The notes below the pieces were generated by a model. It was given only the letters and a program-made list of their open reading frames with translations, did not search any database and had not been told where the DNA came from. Positions 33,329-41,817 of a DNA stretch of 64,000 nucleotides are shown piece by piece (position 1 is the stretch's first letter; each line of letters opens with the position of its first letter). Source of the DNA: Parvibaculum sp. (GTDB lineage Bacteria > Pseudomonadota > Alphaproteobacteria > Parvibaculales > Parvibaculaceae); assembly GCA_031291615.1 (NCBI GenBank), contig JARLIS010000004.1, forward strand, positions 1-64,000. The letters are read 5' to 3'. Made by a program: the position numbers and the translations under genes.

Positions 33329-33357
33329 CAGATGGTTTCGAGCGTTGCGCTTTTTAA

Positions 33358-33412
33358 GCGGGGAAATCTCTGCGTCCCCGCATTCGTCGCGCCGGACACT
33401 CGCCGGCGCGAC
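33358..33412. promoter_or_regulatory. Tandem hairpins upstream of GTA g1
   Basis: Two inverted repeats lie 30-85 bases before the g1 start: GCGGGGA / TCCCCGC (10-base loop, 33358-33381) and GTCGCGCCGG / CCGGCGCGAC (7-base loop, 33386-33412). Neither has a T-run on the minus strand. They would lie in the g1 leader or promoter region. Their role is unknown. Confidence 0.45.
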
Positions 33413-33496
33413 GGTCATGGGTGAAGACGCAATTGTGGAGATGGACCGAAGATAGGAACGCAGCGCGCCGCTGCCAATTGGGGATATCTCGAAAAG

Positions 33497-33612
33497 AAGC
33501 CCCTCACCCAACCCTCTCCCGGAAGGAGAGGGCTAAGAGGCGCATTCTTCAACCCCTCTCCCTTTGGGAGAGGGAGGGGCCCGCGCCGCAGGCGCGGGAG
33601 GGTGAAGGCCTT
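33497..33612. repeat. Palindromic repeat upstream of the GTA cluster, CCCTCACCC family
   Basis: Full copy like 23022-23146, with CCCTCTCC...GGAGAGGG and CCCGCGCC...GGCGCGGG hairpins. It lies between the UPF0260 gene and GTA g1. Confidence 0.87.
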
Positions 33613-33616
33613 GGCC

Positions 33617-34072
33617 TCAGTCGGCCACCAGCTTCGGCCAGCTCACGATGCGGTCGCAAATATCGTCGAAGTCGATTTTCGTCTCGGAGATCACCCGGCC
33701 CTTCACCGACATGCCGGCGCGAACCACGCTGTCCGCCTCGCCCGAAACCAGCGGGTGCCACCAGTAAAGGTCCTTGCCCTCCGCGATCAGCCGGTAGGCG
33801 CAGGAAGGCGGCATCCAGTTCACCTCCTGGATCACCTTCGGCGTCAGATGCACGCAATCGGGAACGCGCTTCGTCCGCTTCTTGTAGTCGGTGCAGCGGC
33901 AGGTGCCGAGATCGAGCAGCTTGCAGGCGGCGTCCGTATATTCGATCGTCTCGGTGTCCTCGTCCTCCAGCTTGACGAGGCAGCATTTCGCGCAGCCGTC
34001 GCAAAGGGATTCCCACTCCGCGCGGGTCATCTCCTCCAGCGTCTTCCGCTTCCAGAAAGGTATGTCGTCCAT
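33617..34072 (-). CDS. UPF0260 (YcgN-like) cysteine-cluster protein
   Basis: The 151-residue protein has the clustered cysteines [12 protein letters not shown], then [11 protein letters not shown] and VPDCVHLTP, and ends VSWPKLVAD, as in the UPF0260/YkgJ zinc- or iron-cluster group. Function is unknown. ATG 34072 ([20 protein letters not shown]) is the family start; the frame upstream is a shadow. Confidence 0.92.
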   Translation of the reverse strand: MDDIPFWKRKTLEEMTRAEWESLCDGCAKCCLVKLEDEDTETIEYTDAACKLLDLGTCRCTDYKKRTKRVPDCVHLTPKVIQEVNWMPPSCAYRLIAEGKDLYWWHPLVSGEADSVVRAGMSVKGRVISETKIDFDDICDRIVSWPKLVAD

Positions 34073-34259
34073 GCCGCAGAAAAAGCCCGTTCGGGCCTTC
34101 CGGTCAAGCCCCGTCCCCGATTGAGACACAATTGCGGCGCGTTCGATCCCAATTCCGTCGAAATCCCGGCGCAAAGCCCGGCCATGCTCAGTTTCGCCTT
34201 CCCCTTCCGGCGGCATGACGCTTGCGTCGGCGAAGGGTTGCAAGGCAGGGGGAATTAAC

Positions 34260-36311
34260 TTGTCGAACCAGGACGATTACGACTCTGAAGAACCGGCCGC
34301 CCCCGAGGATGCGCCGGATGCGGACGCGCTTGCCCGCGCACGGACGCGCCGGCGGCTCAGGCTTGCCGTCCGCCTCAGCTCTTTCGTGCTGACGGCCGGC
34401 TTCATCGCGCTTGCCCTTCTCGTCCTCGTCACCATCCCGAAACTCCAGCGCGACATCGAAAGCGGCCCCGCCGTCGCCCTCGCCGTCACCGTGCTCGACG
34501 CCGACGGCAGCGAGATCGGTTCGCGCGGCGGCAGCACCGCCCCTATCGTTCCGCTGGCGGAGCTTCCGCCCTATCTCGTCAAGGCCTTCGTCGCCACGGA
34601 AGACCGCCGCTTCTATTCCCATTTCGGCATCGACCTGCGCGGCATCGCGCGGGCCGCCTGGGTCAATCTGCGTTCGGGCTCGCTCGTCGAGGGCGGCTCC
34701 ACCATCACGCAGCAATTGGCGAAGAACCTTTACCTCGACAGCGACCGCACGCTATGGCGCAAGTCGCAGGAGGCGCTGATCGCGCTCTGGCTCGAAAGCC
34801 ATTACACCAAGGACGAAATTCTCACCATCTATCTGAACCGCGTCTATATGGGCGCCGGCAATTACGGCATCGACGCGGCCGCGCATTATTACTTCGGCAA
34901 GAGCGCGCGCGATGTGTCGCTCGCCGAAGCCGCCGTGCTTGCGGGCCTGCCCAAAGCGCCGTCCCGCTTCGCGCCGACGAACGATCTCGCGCTCGCCCAG
35001 GCCCGCGCCGGTCAGGTTCTCGACCGCATGGTCGACAATGGCGATCTTACCGCCGCCGAAGTTGCCGACGCCCGCGCGCATCCCGCCCTCGTCGCCGACC
35101 GCGACACGCGCGACGGCCCGCAATATTTCGTTGACTGGGTGACCGAGCAGGTTCGCACTCTTCTTCCGGGCGCGCAGGGCCGCGTCACCGTCAAGACGAC
35201 GCTCGATCCGAAACGTCAGCGCGCGGCCGAAAGCGCGGTGCGCGCGGCGCTTTCCAGCGACGGCGCCAAGCGCGATGTCGGCCAGGGTGCTTTCGTCGCG
35301 CTCGGGCGCGACGGCGCGGTGCTCGCCATGGTCGGCGGCAAAAGCTATCTGCAAAGCCAGTTCAACCGCGCGGTGCAGGCCGAGCGCCAGCCGGGTTCGG
35401 CCTTCAAGCCCTTCGTCTATCTCGCCGCGCTCGAACAGGGCTTCACGCCTTCCTCCGAAATAGAAGACTCGCCCGTCGCACTCGGCGAATGGGCGCCGCA
35501 GAATTCCAACAAGCGCTTCACCGGCACGGTGACGCTGACGGAGGCTCTTGCCCGCTCGATCAACACCGTCGCCGTCAAACTTGCCGAGCGCGTCGGCGTC
35601 AAGGCGATTTCCGGCGCCGCCCAGCGGCTCGGCATTTCCTCGCCCGTTCAGGACAACCTGTCGATCGCCCTTGGCAGTTCGGAAGTGAACCTGCTGGAAC
35701 TCACCTCCGCCTATTCCACCTTCGCGACCGACGGCCGGCGTGTGCTCCCTTATGGCATCAGCGAAATCCAGTCCGCCACGGGCGAAACGCTTTACAAATA
35801 TGCGCCCGCGCCCGCCCAGCAGGTCACCGACATCGCTCATGCGCGCGACATGACCTATATGCTCCGCCATGTCATTACCTCCGGCACCGGGCTTCGCGCC
35901 GATCTCGGCATCCGCGAAGCCGCCGGCAAGACCGGCACCAGCCAGGACAATCGCGACGCCTGGTTCATCGGCTATACCGCCAATGAGACGGCGGGCGTGT
36001 GGTTCGGCAATGACGACAATTCGGGCATGAAGAATGTCTCGGGCGGCAATTTCGCCGCCATGGCCTGGCGCAATTACATGCTGGCCTCGCAGGAGGGCGT
36101 GCCGGTCGCTGCCCTTCCCGGCGCCGATGCCGAAACGCGCGTCGCCGACCGCGGTGAAAGCAGCGGTCCGATCAAGGGATTCCTGTCCCAGCTTTCCGAC
36201 CTTTTCTCCGTCGCGCCCCGCGTCGCGCCGCGGGAGACCAATAGCGGCTGGGGTTCGGGCTTCCGGCGCGGCAACGAAAACCTCGCGCCGGGCGGCGGAC
36301 GGCCGAACTGA
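34260..36311 (+). CDS. Penicillin-binding protein 1A, bifunctional
   Basis: The ~683-residue protein polymerises and crosslinks peptidoglycan. It has one N-terminal membrane span ([19 protein letters not shown]). A GT51 glycosyltransferase domain follows ([14 protein letters not shown] with the catalytic Glu near residue 113, then [12 protein letters not shown]). A transpeptidase domain has SxxK (GSAFKP, near 379), an SIN motif and KTGTS (near 556). The TTG at 34260 has AGGGGG upstream and starts a sensible cytoplasmic tail; the ATG at 34215 is the alternative. The tail end is Gly/Asn/Arg-rich and probably disordered. Confidence 0.93.
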   Translation: MSNQDDYDSEEPAAPEDAPDADALARARTRRRLRLAVRLSSFVLTAGFIALALLVLVTIPKLQRDIESGPAVALAVTVLDADGSEIGSRGGSTAPIVPLAELPPYLVKAFVATEDRRFYSHFGIDLRGIARAAWVNLRSGSLVEGGSTITQQLAKNLYLDSDRTLWRKSQEALIALWLESHYTKDEILTIYLNRVYMGAGNYGIDAAAHYYFGKSARDVSLAEAAVLAGLPKAPSRFAPTNDLALAQARAGQVLDRMVDNGDLTAAEVADARAHPALVADRDTRDGPQYFVDWVTEQVRTLLPGAQGRVTVKTTLDPKRQRAAESAVRAALSSDGAKRDVGQGAFVALGRDGAVLAMVGGKSYLQSQFNRAVQAERQPGSAFKPFVYLAALEQGFTPSSEIEDSPVALGEWAPQNSNKRFTGTVTLTEALARSINTVAVKLAERVGVKAISGAAQRLGISSPVQDNLSIALGSSEVNLLELTSAYSTFATDGRRVLPYGISEIQSATGETLYKYAPAPAQQVTDIAHARDMTYMLRHVITSGTGLRADLGIREAAGKTGTSQDNRDAWFIGYTANETAGVWFGNDDNSGMKNVSGGNFAAMAWRNYMLASQEGVPVAALPGADAETRVADRGESSGPIKGFLSQLSDLFSVAPRVAPRETNSGWGSGFRRGNENLAPGGGRPN

Positions 36312-36382
36312 GCCTGCCGCCATTGCTTCGCCCCGCGCGATGCGCCATATAGCCGGAGCCCGCAACCAGCCCGGATAGAGAC

Positions 36383-38182
36383 TTGGCCCCGCCCCTTCTT
36401 GCCCTTCGCGACATTCGCGTCGCCTTTGCCGATCAGGTGCTGCTCGACGGCGCGTCCTTTTCGCTGGGCGCGGGCGACCGGCTTTGCCTTGTCGGGCGGA
36501 ACGGCGCGGGCAAGTCGACGCTGCTGCGCATCGCGGCGGGCCTTGTCGAGCCCGAAAGCGGCGAGCGTTTCGTTCAGCCCGGTACGCGCGTTTCCTATCT
36601 GCCGCAGATGCCCGATTTCGGCGGCGCGGCCACCGTCATAGATTATGCGACGGCGGCGGGCGCCGAGCGCCACCAGGCCGAGGCCGTGCTCGACGAGCTT
36701 CGCCTCGATCCGACGAAGCCGACGGCGACGCTTTCAGGCGGCGAGGCGCGCAAGGCGGCGATTGCCCGCGTGCTCGCCGACGAGCCGGACATTCTGCTCC
36801 TCGACGAGCCGACCAATCATCTCGATCTTCCCTCCATCGAATGGCTGGAGGATCGGCTGGCGCAATTTCGCGGCGCGCTCGTTCTCATCAGCCATGACCG
36901 GGCGTTCCTGCGCCGCCTCACCGCCGGCTGCCTCTGGGTCGATCGCGGCCAGGTGCGCCGCCTCGACAAGGGCTTCGCCAATTTCGAGGAATGGTCGGAA
37001 CAGATTCTCGCCGACGAGGAAGTCGTCGCCCACAAGCTCGACCGGCTGATCCTGCAAGAGACGCAATGGTCGCGCGAAGGCATCAGCGCGCGGCGCAAGC
37101 GCAATCAGGGCAGGCTCCGCCGGCTCCATTCGCTGCGCGAGGACCGGGCCGAGAAGATCGCGCAGGTCGGCCGGGCGGCGCTCGCCGTCGAAACGGGCGC
37201 GGCATCGGGCACGCTCGTCATCGAGGCCGAACACATCGCCAAGAGTTTCGGCGAGCGCGTCATCATCCGCGATTTCTCGACGCGCATCGTTCGCGGCGAC
37301 AAGATCGGTCTCATCGGTCCGAACGGCGCGGGCAAGACGACGCTGCTGAAAATGCTGATGGGCATGCTTCCGCCCGACAGCGGCAAGATTCGTCTCGGTA
37401 CGAACCTTACGCCCGTCATCGTCGACCAGTCCCGCGCTTCGCTCGACCCGGAAGCAACGCTCTGGCAAACGCTTTGCGAAGGCGGCGGGGATCAGGTCAT
37501 GGTCCGCGGGCAGCCGCGCCACGTCGTTTCATATCTGCGCGACTTCCTTTTCCGCGAAAGCCAGGCCCGTCAGCCGATCAAGGCGCTGTCGGGCGGCGAG
37601 CAATGCCGGTTGCTGCTTGCGCGCGCGCTCGCCAAGCCGTCGAACCTTCTCGTCCTCGACGAGCCGACCAACGATCTCGACATGGAGACGCTCGATCTGT
37701 TGCAGGAGATGCTGGCCGATTACGACGGTACGGTGCTTCTCGTCAGCCATGACCGCGACTTTCTCGATCGCGTCGTCGCCTCCGTCATCGTGCTCGACGG
37801 CGAGGGCGGCGCGGAGGAATATCCGGGCGGCTATTCCGACTGGCTGCGTTTCTCGCGCGGCCGGGCGTCGGCCAAGGCGCCGACGAAATCCGCCGCCGCC
37901 GCGCCCCGCGCCGATGCAAAACCCGAGCAGCCGCGCGCGGCGACCAAACTCAGCTACAAGGATTCGCGCCTCCTCGAAGAGCTTGGCACCAGGATGCCGA
38001 AGCTTCAGGGCGACATTGCGAAGCTCGAAACGCAACTTTCAGATCCCGGCCTCTATGCGCGCAGCCCGACCGAGTTCGCCAAGGTGACCGCCCGCCATCA
38101 CGCCTTGCGGGCGGAGCTTGAAGCCGCCGAGGAACAGTGGCTCGAACTCGAAATGAAGCGCGAAGCGCTTACCGAGCGCTGA
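36383..38182 (+). CDS. uup: ABC-F family ATPase (Uup-like)
   Basis: The 599-residue protein has two ATP-binding domains without membrane spans. Walker A motifs are GRNGAGKST (about 38) and GPNGAGKTT (about 314). The signatures are LSGGEARK and LSGGEQCR, each followed by a Walker B with LLLDEPTNHLD and LVLDEPTNDLD. A linker rich in Arg/Glu joins them, and a C-terminal coiled coil (LSYKDSRLLEELGTRMPKLQ) ends the protein. ABC-F proteins act on ribosomes; the Uup group also affects precise excision of transposons. The start is a TTG. Confidence 0.92.
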   Translation: MAPPLLALRDIRVAFADQVLLDGASFSLGAGDRLCLVGRNGAGKSTLLRIAAGLVEPESGERFVQPGTRVSYLPQMPDFGGAATVIDYATAAGAERHQAEAVLDELRLDPTKPTATLSGGEARKAAIARVLADEPDILLLDEPTNHLDLPSIEWLEDRLAQFRGALVLISHDRAFLRRLTAGCLWVDRGQVRRLDKGFANFEEWSEQILADEEVVAHKLDRLILQETQWSREGISARRKRNQGRLRRLHSLREDRAEKIAQVGRAALAVETGAASGTLVIEAEHIAKSFGERVIIRDFSTRIVRGDKIGLIGPNGAGKTTLLKMLMGMLPPDSGKIRLGTNLTPVIVDQSRASLDPEATLWQTLCEGGGDQVMVRGQPRHVVSYLRDFLFRESQARQPIKALSGGEQCRLLLARALAKPSNLLVLDEPTNDLDMETLDLLQEMLADYDGTVLLVSHDRDFLDRVVASVIVLDGEGGAEEYPGGYSDWLRFSRGRASAKAPTKSAAAAPRADAKPEQPRAATKLSYKDSRLLEELGTRMPKLQGDIAKLETQLSDPGLYARSPTEFAKVTARHHALRAELEAAEEQWLELEMKREALTER

Positions 38183-38252
38183 TTAACCAAACAAATTCTT
38201 TGACCTGCGCGAGGGCGCGCGGTTCGATGCTCCGGTAAACCGGGGGGCGTGC

Positions 38253-38435
38253 TTGGCGGTCTTTCTCAAATTCACGGCGGCGGCGACCATTGCGGTCGCA
38301 CTGGGCCTCGGCTCGGCCTATTCGATCCTTCGGGCGGAAGCCCAGCGCGGCGCCGCCAGCGCGACCAGCGAAAACCCTTATGCCCGTGCAGCCTATGCCG
38401 CGCGAGACTTCCTTCCCGATGCGAGGCAGCCATGA
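38253..38435 (+). CDS. Short protein resembling the N-terminus of DUF1214 proteins
   Basis: The 60-residue product has one membrane span (FTAAATIAVALGLGSAYSIL) followed by NPYARAAYAARDFLP, which resembles the DPYTRARIAR segment near the start of DUF1214 proteins. It ends soon after, where full proteins continue for more than 100 residues. The TTG start has a GGGGGG ribosome-binding site five bases upstream. Its stop overlaps the next small gene (ATGA). It may be a truncated remnant or a true small membrane protein. Confidence 0.5.
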   Translation: MAVFLKFTAAATIAVALGLGSAYSILRAEAQRGAASATSENPYARAAYAARDFLPDARQP

Positions 38436-38533
38436 GAAGCTGGCCCTTCTGGATCGTCGGCACGCTTTCGGCGGCGGGCGCGCTTCATCTGGGCACCGTG
38501 CTCGCGCTCGCGCATATTGCCGGCGGCAACTGA
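38432..38533 (+). CDS. 33-residue membrane peptide resembling the start of DUF1254 proteins
   Basis: MRSWPFWIVGTLSAAGALHL plus TVLALAHIA is one membrane span, like the first span of DUF1254 proteins, which are usually encoded right after a DUF1214 gene. It overlaps the preceding gene by four bases. Both members of the pair are short, so a shared deletion history is possible. Confidence 0.45.
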   Translation: MRSWPFWIVGTLSAAGALHLGTVLALAHIAGGN

Positions 38534-38621
38534 GCCCGGCGGGCCGCCCGAATCCGTAGCCCTGCCGCCATCCCGCTGATACGATCACGGCCAAATCGGA
38601 TCGACTCTCGGGGGCCATCCC

Positions 38622-39671
38622 ATGAACCGCACTCTCCTTATCGGCGGCGCCGTTGCCGCCGTCCTTGTCGCTGTCGTCATTCTGCTTGTGGTCCGGCCGG
38701 GTCACAGGTCGGCGGGCGAAGGCGTCGCCATCGTCTTCGCCACCGACTGGAAGGCGCAGGCCGAGCATGGCGGCTTCTATCAGGCGCTCGCCAAGGGCTA
38801 TTACAAGCAGGCGGGCCTCGACGTCACCATCCAGCAGGGCGGCCCCGGCGTGAACGTGCCGCAATTGCTGGCGACCAATACCGTGCAGTTCGGCATCGGC
38901 TCGAACAGCTTCATCCCGATCAACGTCGTCATGGCCAAGGCCGGCTCCAAGGCCGTCATGGCGACCTTCCAGAAAGACCCGCAGGTTCTCATCGCCCATC
39001 CGCGGGACGATGTGAAGTCGATCGCCGACATGAAGGGCAAGCCCATCATGGTGTCCGACGCGACGACGACCTCCTTCTGGCCCTGGCTCAAGGCGAAGTA
39101 CGGTTTCACCGACGCGCAGATCCGCAAGTACACCTTCAACCTCGCGCCCTTCCTCACCGACAAGAACGCCATTCAGGAAGGCTATCTTTCCTCCGAGCCC
39201 TACACCGTCGAAAAGGAAGCGAAGTTCAAGCCGCAGGTTTTCCTGCTGTCGGATAACGGCTATCCGGGTTACGCCGCCTTCATCATGGCGACCGACGAGA
39301 TGATCGCCGATCATCCGGACGTCGTGCAGAAATTCGTCGAGGCAAGCATCAGGGGCTGGGTCGATTATCTTTATGGCGACCCCTCGCCCGCCAATGCGCT
39401 CATCAAGCGCGACAATCCCGAAATGACGGACGATCTCATCGCGCATGCCATCGCGACATTGAAGGCGCATGGCGTCGTCGATTCCGGCGACACGGCGACG
39501 CTCGGCATCGGCGCGATGACGGATGCGCGCTGGGAAGAATTCTACAATGAAATGTCGGCGGCGGGCGTCTTCCCCAAAGGCATCGACGTCCACAGCGCCT
39601 ATACGCTGGAATTCGTCAACCATGGCGTCGGCAACGATCTGAAGAAAGAGCTGACGGCCAACAAGCCCTGA
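38622..39671 (+). CDS. NMT1/THI5-like ABC transporter substrate-binding protein
   Basis: The 349-residue protein has an N-terminal membrane anchor (LLIGGAVAAVLVAVVILLVV) and the NMT1-like fold: IVFATDWKAQAEHGGFYQAL, then AKGYYKQAGLDVTIQQGGPG, and KPIMVSDATTTSFWPWLKAK. Such proteins bind pyrimidine precursors of thiamin, nitrate, sulfonates or riboflavin-like compounds; the ligand is not decided by sequence. It heads a three-gene ABC operon and is anchored instead of freely periplasmic. Confidence 0.92.
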   Translation: MNRTLLIGGAVAAVLVAVVILLVVRPGHRSAGEGVAIVFATDWKAQAEHGGFYQALAKGYYKQAGLDVTIQQGGPGVNVPQLLATNTVQFGIGSNSFIPINVVMAKAGSKAVMATFQKDPQVLIAHPRDDVKSIADMKGKPIMVSDATTTSFWPWLKAKYGFTDAQIRKYTFNLAPFLTDKNAIQEGYLSSEPYTVEKEAKFKPQVFLLSDNGYPGYAAFIMATDEMIADHPDVVQKFVEASIRGWVDYLYGDPSPANALIKRDNPEMTDDLIAHAIATLKAHGVVDSGDTATLGIGAMTDARWEEFYNEMSAAGVFPKGIDVHSAYTLEFVNHGVGNDLKKELTANKP

Positions 39672-39688
39672 TATAAACGCGTCAAACG

Positions 39689-40471
39689 ATGCTGAGCCTC
39701 ATGACCCCCGACAGCCGGCAATCCCTCGTCTCCCTCTCCGGCGTCGCCAAGACCTATGGCAGCGGCACGCTGGCGCTTGAGGGCGTGAGCACGGAGATCG
39801 CGCGGGGCTCCTTCGTGTCGCTGGTCGGGCCGTCCGGCTGCGGCAAGAGCACGCTGCTCCGCATTATCGCCGGCCTCATCGAGCCGAGCGCGGGAAAGAT
39901 TTCCTGGCCGCTCAATGGCGGCGCGCGGCCCGCCGATATCGGCTTCGTCTTTCAGGATGCGACGCTGATGCCCTGGGCGCGCGTCTTTGAAAATGTCTAT
40001 CTGCCGCTGAAGCTCAAGGGCGTGTCGCGGAAAGATGCGGAGGCCCGCGTCGGCGAGGCGCTTCAGCGCGTCGGCCTTTCCGATTTCGCCGCCGCCTATC
40101 CGCGCGAACTTTCCGGCGGCATGAAGATGCGCGTCTCCATTGCGCGCGCGCTCGTCACCGAGCCGCCGGTTCTGCTGATGGACGAACCCTTCGCGGCGCT
40201 CGACGAGTTCACGCGCGAAAAGCTCGACGATGATCTGCTGGAGCTTTGGCGCGGCCAGAACTGGACCGTCATCTTCGTCACGCACAGCGTTTACGAATCC
40301 GTCTATCTCTCCGAGCGCGTGCTCGTCATGGGCGCGCGGCCCGGCCGCGTGCTTCAGGACATTCACATCGACGCGCCATTCCCGCGCGGCCGCGCCTTCC
40401 GCGAATCCACCGGCTATGTCGCGCGCTGCGCCGAGGTGTCGGCGGCGCTCAGGGAAGGAGCGGAGGCGTGA
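39689..40471 (+). CDS. ABC transporter ATP-binding protein (NitT/TauT/Ssu group)
   Basis: The 260-residue ATPase has Walker A GPSGCGKST, Q-loop FVFQDATLMPW, signature LSGGMKMR, Walker B LLMDEPFAALDE and the switch His (VTHS). It lies 17 bases after the binding protein and its stop overlaps the permease ATG (TGATG). Confidence 0.95.
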   Translation: MLSLMTPDSRQSLVSLSGVAKTYGSGTLALEGVSTEIARGSFVSLVGPSGCGKSTLLRIIAGLIEPSAGKISWPLNGGARPADIGFVFQDATLMPWARVFENVYLPLKLKGVSRKDAEARVGEALQRVGLSDFAAAYPRELSGGMKMRVSIARALVTEPPVLLMDEPFAALDEFTREKLDDDLLELWRGQNWTVIFVTHSVYESVYLSERVLVMGARPGRVLQDIHIDAPFPRGRAFRESTGYVARCAEVSAALREGAEA

Positions 40472-41262
40472 TGGAAGACAGCCGCGCCTATCGCATTTTC
40501 CTGCCGCTCGCCGTCGGCATCGCCTTCCTCCTTCTCTGGGAGGGGCTGGTGCGCCACTACGCGGTGCCGGAATTCGTGCTGCCCGCGCCGAGCCGCATCG
40601 CGCAAAGCCTCGTCGATAATTTCGGTTCGCTGATGGGCTCGCTGATGGTGACGCTGAAGGTGACCATCCTCGCCTTTCTGCTGGCGGTCGTCGGCGGCGT
40701 CGGGCTCGCCATCGTCTTTTCGCAGAGCCGCGCCATCGAGGGCGCGCTCTTTCCCTATGCGGTGATCTTGCAGGTGACGCCCGTCGTTTCCATCGCGCCG
40801 CTCATTCTCATCTGGGTCGGCTTCGACCGGGTGGAGCTGGCGCTTCTCATCATCGCCTGGATCGTCGCCTTCTTTCCGATCCTGTCGAATACGACGCTCG
40901 GCCTGCGCTCCGCCGACCACAATCTGCGCGATCTCTTCCGGCTCTATGGCGCAAGCCGCTGGCAGGTGCTGAGCGAGTTGCTGCTGCCCTCCGCCCTTCC
41001 CTACATGCTGGGCGGCATGAAGATTTCGGGCGGGCTTGCGCTCATCGGGGCCGTCGTCGCCGAATTCGTCGCCGGCTCCGGCGCATCGACCGGGCTTGCC
41101 TGGCGGATCATTGAGGCCGGGAACCGGCTCGACATTCCGAAAATGTTCGCCGCCCTTCTCCTCCTGTCGGCGCTGGGCATCACCATCTTTTTCGCCCTGT
41201 CATGGCTCGAACACACGCTGTTGAAGCGCTGGCACGAGAGCGCGCTCAGGCGCGAGGCGTAG
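40471..41262 (+). CDS. ABC transporter permease (NitT/TauT/Ssu group)
   Basis: The 263-residue permease has about six membrane spans and the EAA loop (YGASRWQVLSELLLPSALPY). ATG 40471 overlaps the ATPase stop, so the longer frame from 40246 is rejected. Together with the two upstream genes it forms a complete importer. Confidence 0.94.
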   Translation: MEDSRAYRIFLPLAVGIAFLLLWEGLVRHYAVPEFVLPAPSRIAQSLVDNFGSLMGSLMVTLKVTILAFLLAVVGGVGLAIVFSQSRAIEGALFPYAVILQVTPVVSIAPLILIWVGFDRVELALLIIAWIVAFFPILSNTTLGLRSADHNLRDLFRLYGASRWQVLSELLLPSALPYMLGGMKISGGLALIGAVVAEFVAGSGASTGLAWRIIEAGNRLDIPKMFAALLLLSALGITIFFALSWLEHTLLKRWHESALRREA

Positions 41263-41302
41263 CGGACCCGAAGAATGGCGGAAATCTGCCGAAAATTCAT
41301 AT

Positions 41303-41323
41303 TACACACTTAAATGTAGTGTA
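41303..41323. promoter_or_regulatory. Palindromic operator-like site upstream of the cys operon
   Basis: TACAC-N11-GTGTA lies in a short A+T-rich island. It is about 20 bases upstream of a promoter-like TTGACG (41345) -N17- CATGTT (41368), the place where LysR-type activators such as CysB bind. The regulator is not known. Confidence 0.5.
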
Positions 41324-41452
41324 TTATATATTTTTACAGTCCGGTTGACGCGCTTTCCAAAAAACTCCATGTTACCCGCAGATTAGGCGGGGTTTCGGAC
41401 CCTTGCCCGCGCCGCATTTTGCGGGCGCGCCCAGCATCAACAGGAGAGTTTC

Positions 41453-41791
41453 TTGGCCCAGCATTCGCGCAAAGGGGCGCAGGTTCAGGCCGTCACGGCG
41501 AACCGGCTCACCGACGGGGTCGTGGTCTATCTCACGCCGCAGAACGGCTGGTCGCCTTCGCTCCAGGACGCCGAGATCGCCGAGGGCAAGGAAGCGGCGG
41601 AGGCTCTGCTCGCCCGCGGCCAGACTTTTTTCGAGCCTGGAAACTTCGTCCTCGATGTCTATCTCTTCGAGGTCGAGCGAACGGAAGCCGGCATTCGCGC
41701 CGCGAGCGTTCGCGAAACCATTCGCCAGGCCGGACCGACCGTCCGCGTCGATCTCGGCAAGCAGGCCGAACTTGAAGGCGTTCACGCCTAA
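41453..41791 (+). CDS. DUF2849 protein, first gene of the sulfite reductase operon
   Basis: The 112-residue DUF2849 protein (GAQVQAVTANRLTDGVVVYL, then WSPSLQDAEIAEGKEAAEAL, FVLDVYLFEVE) is found next to cysI in many alphaproteobacteria; it may assist siroheme or sulfite reductase function, but this is unproven. Start TTG 41453 has AGGAGA seven bases upstream. cysI follows after 26 bases. Confidence 0.9.
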   Translation: MAQHSRKGAQVQAVTANRLTDGVVVYLTPQNGWSPSLQDAEIAEGKEAAEALLARGQTFFEPGNFVLDVYLFEVERTEAGIRAASVRETIRQAGPTVRVDLGKQAELEGVHA

Positions 41792-41817
41792 GCATCACCG
41801 CTTACAGGAAAACCCGC

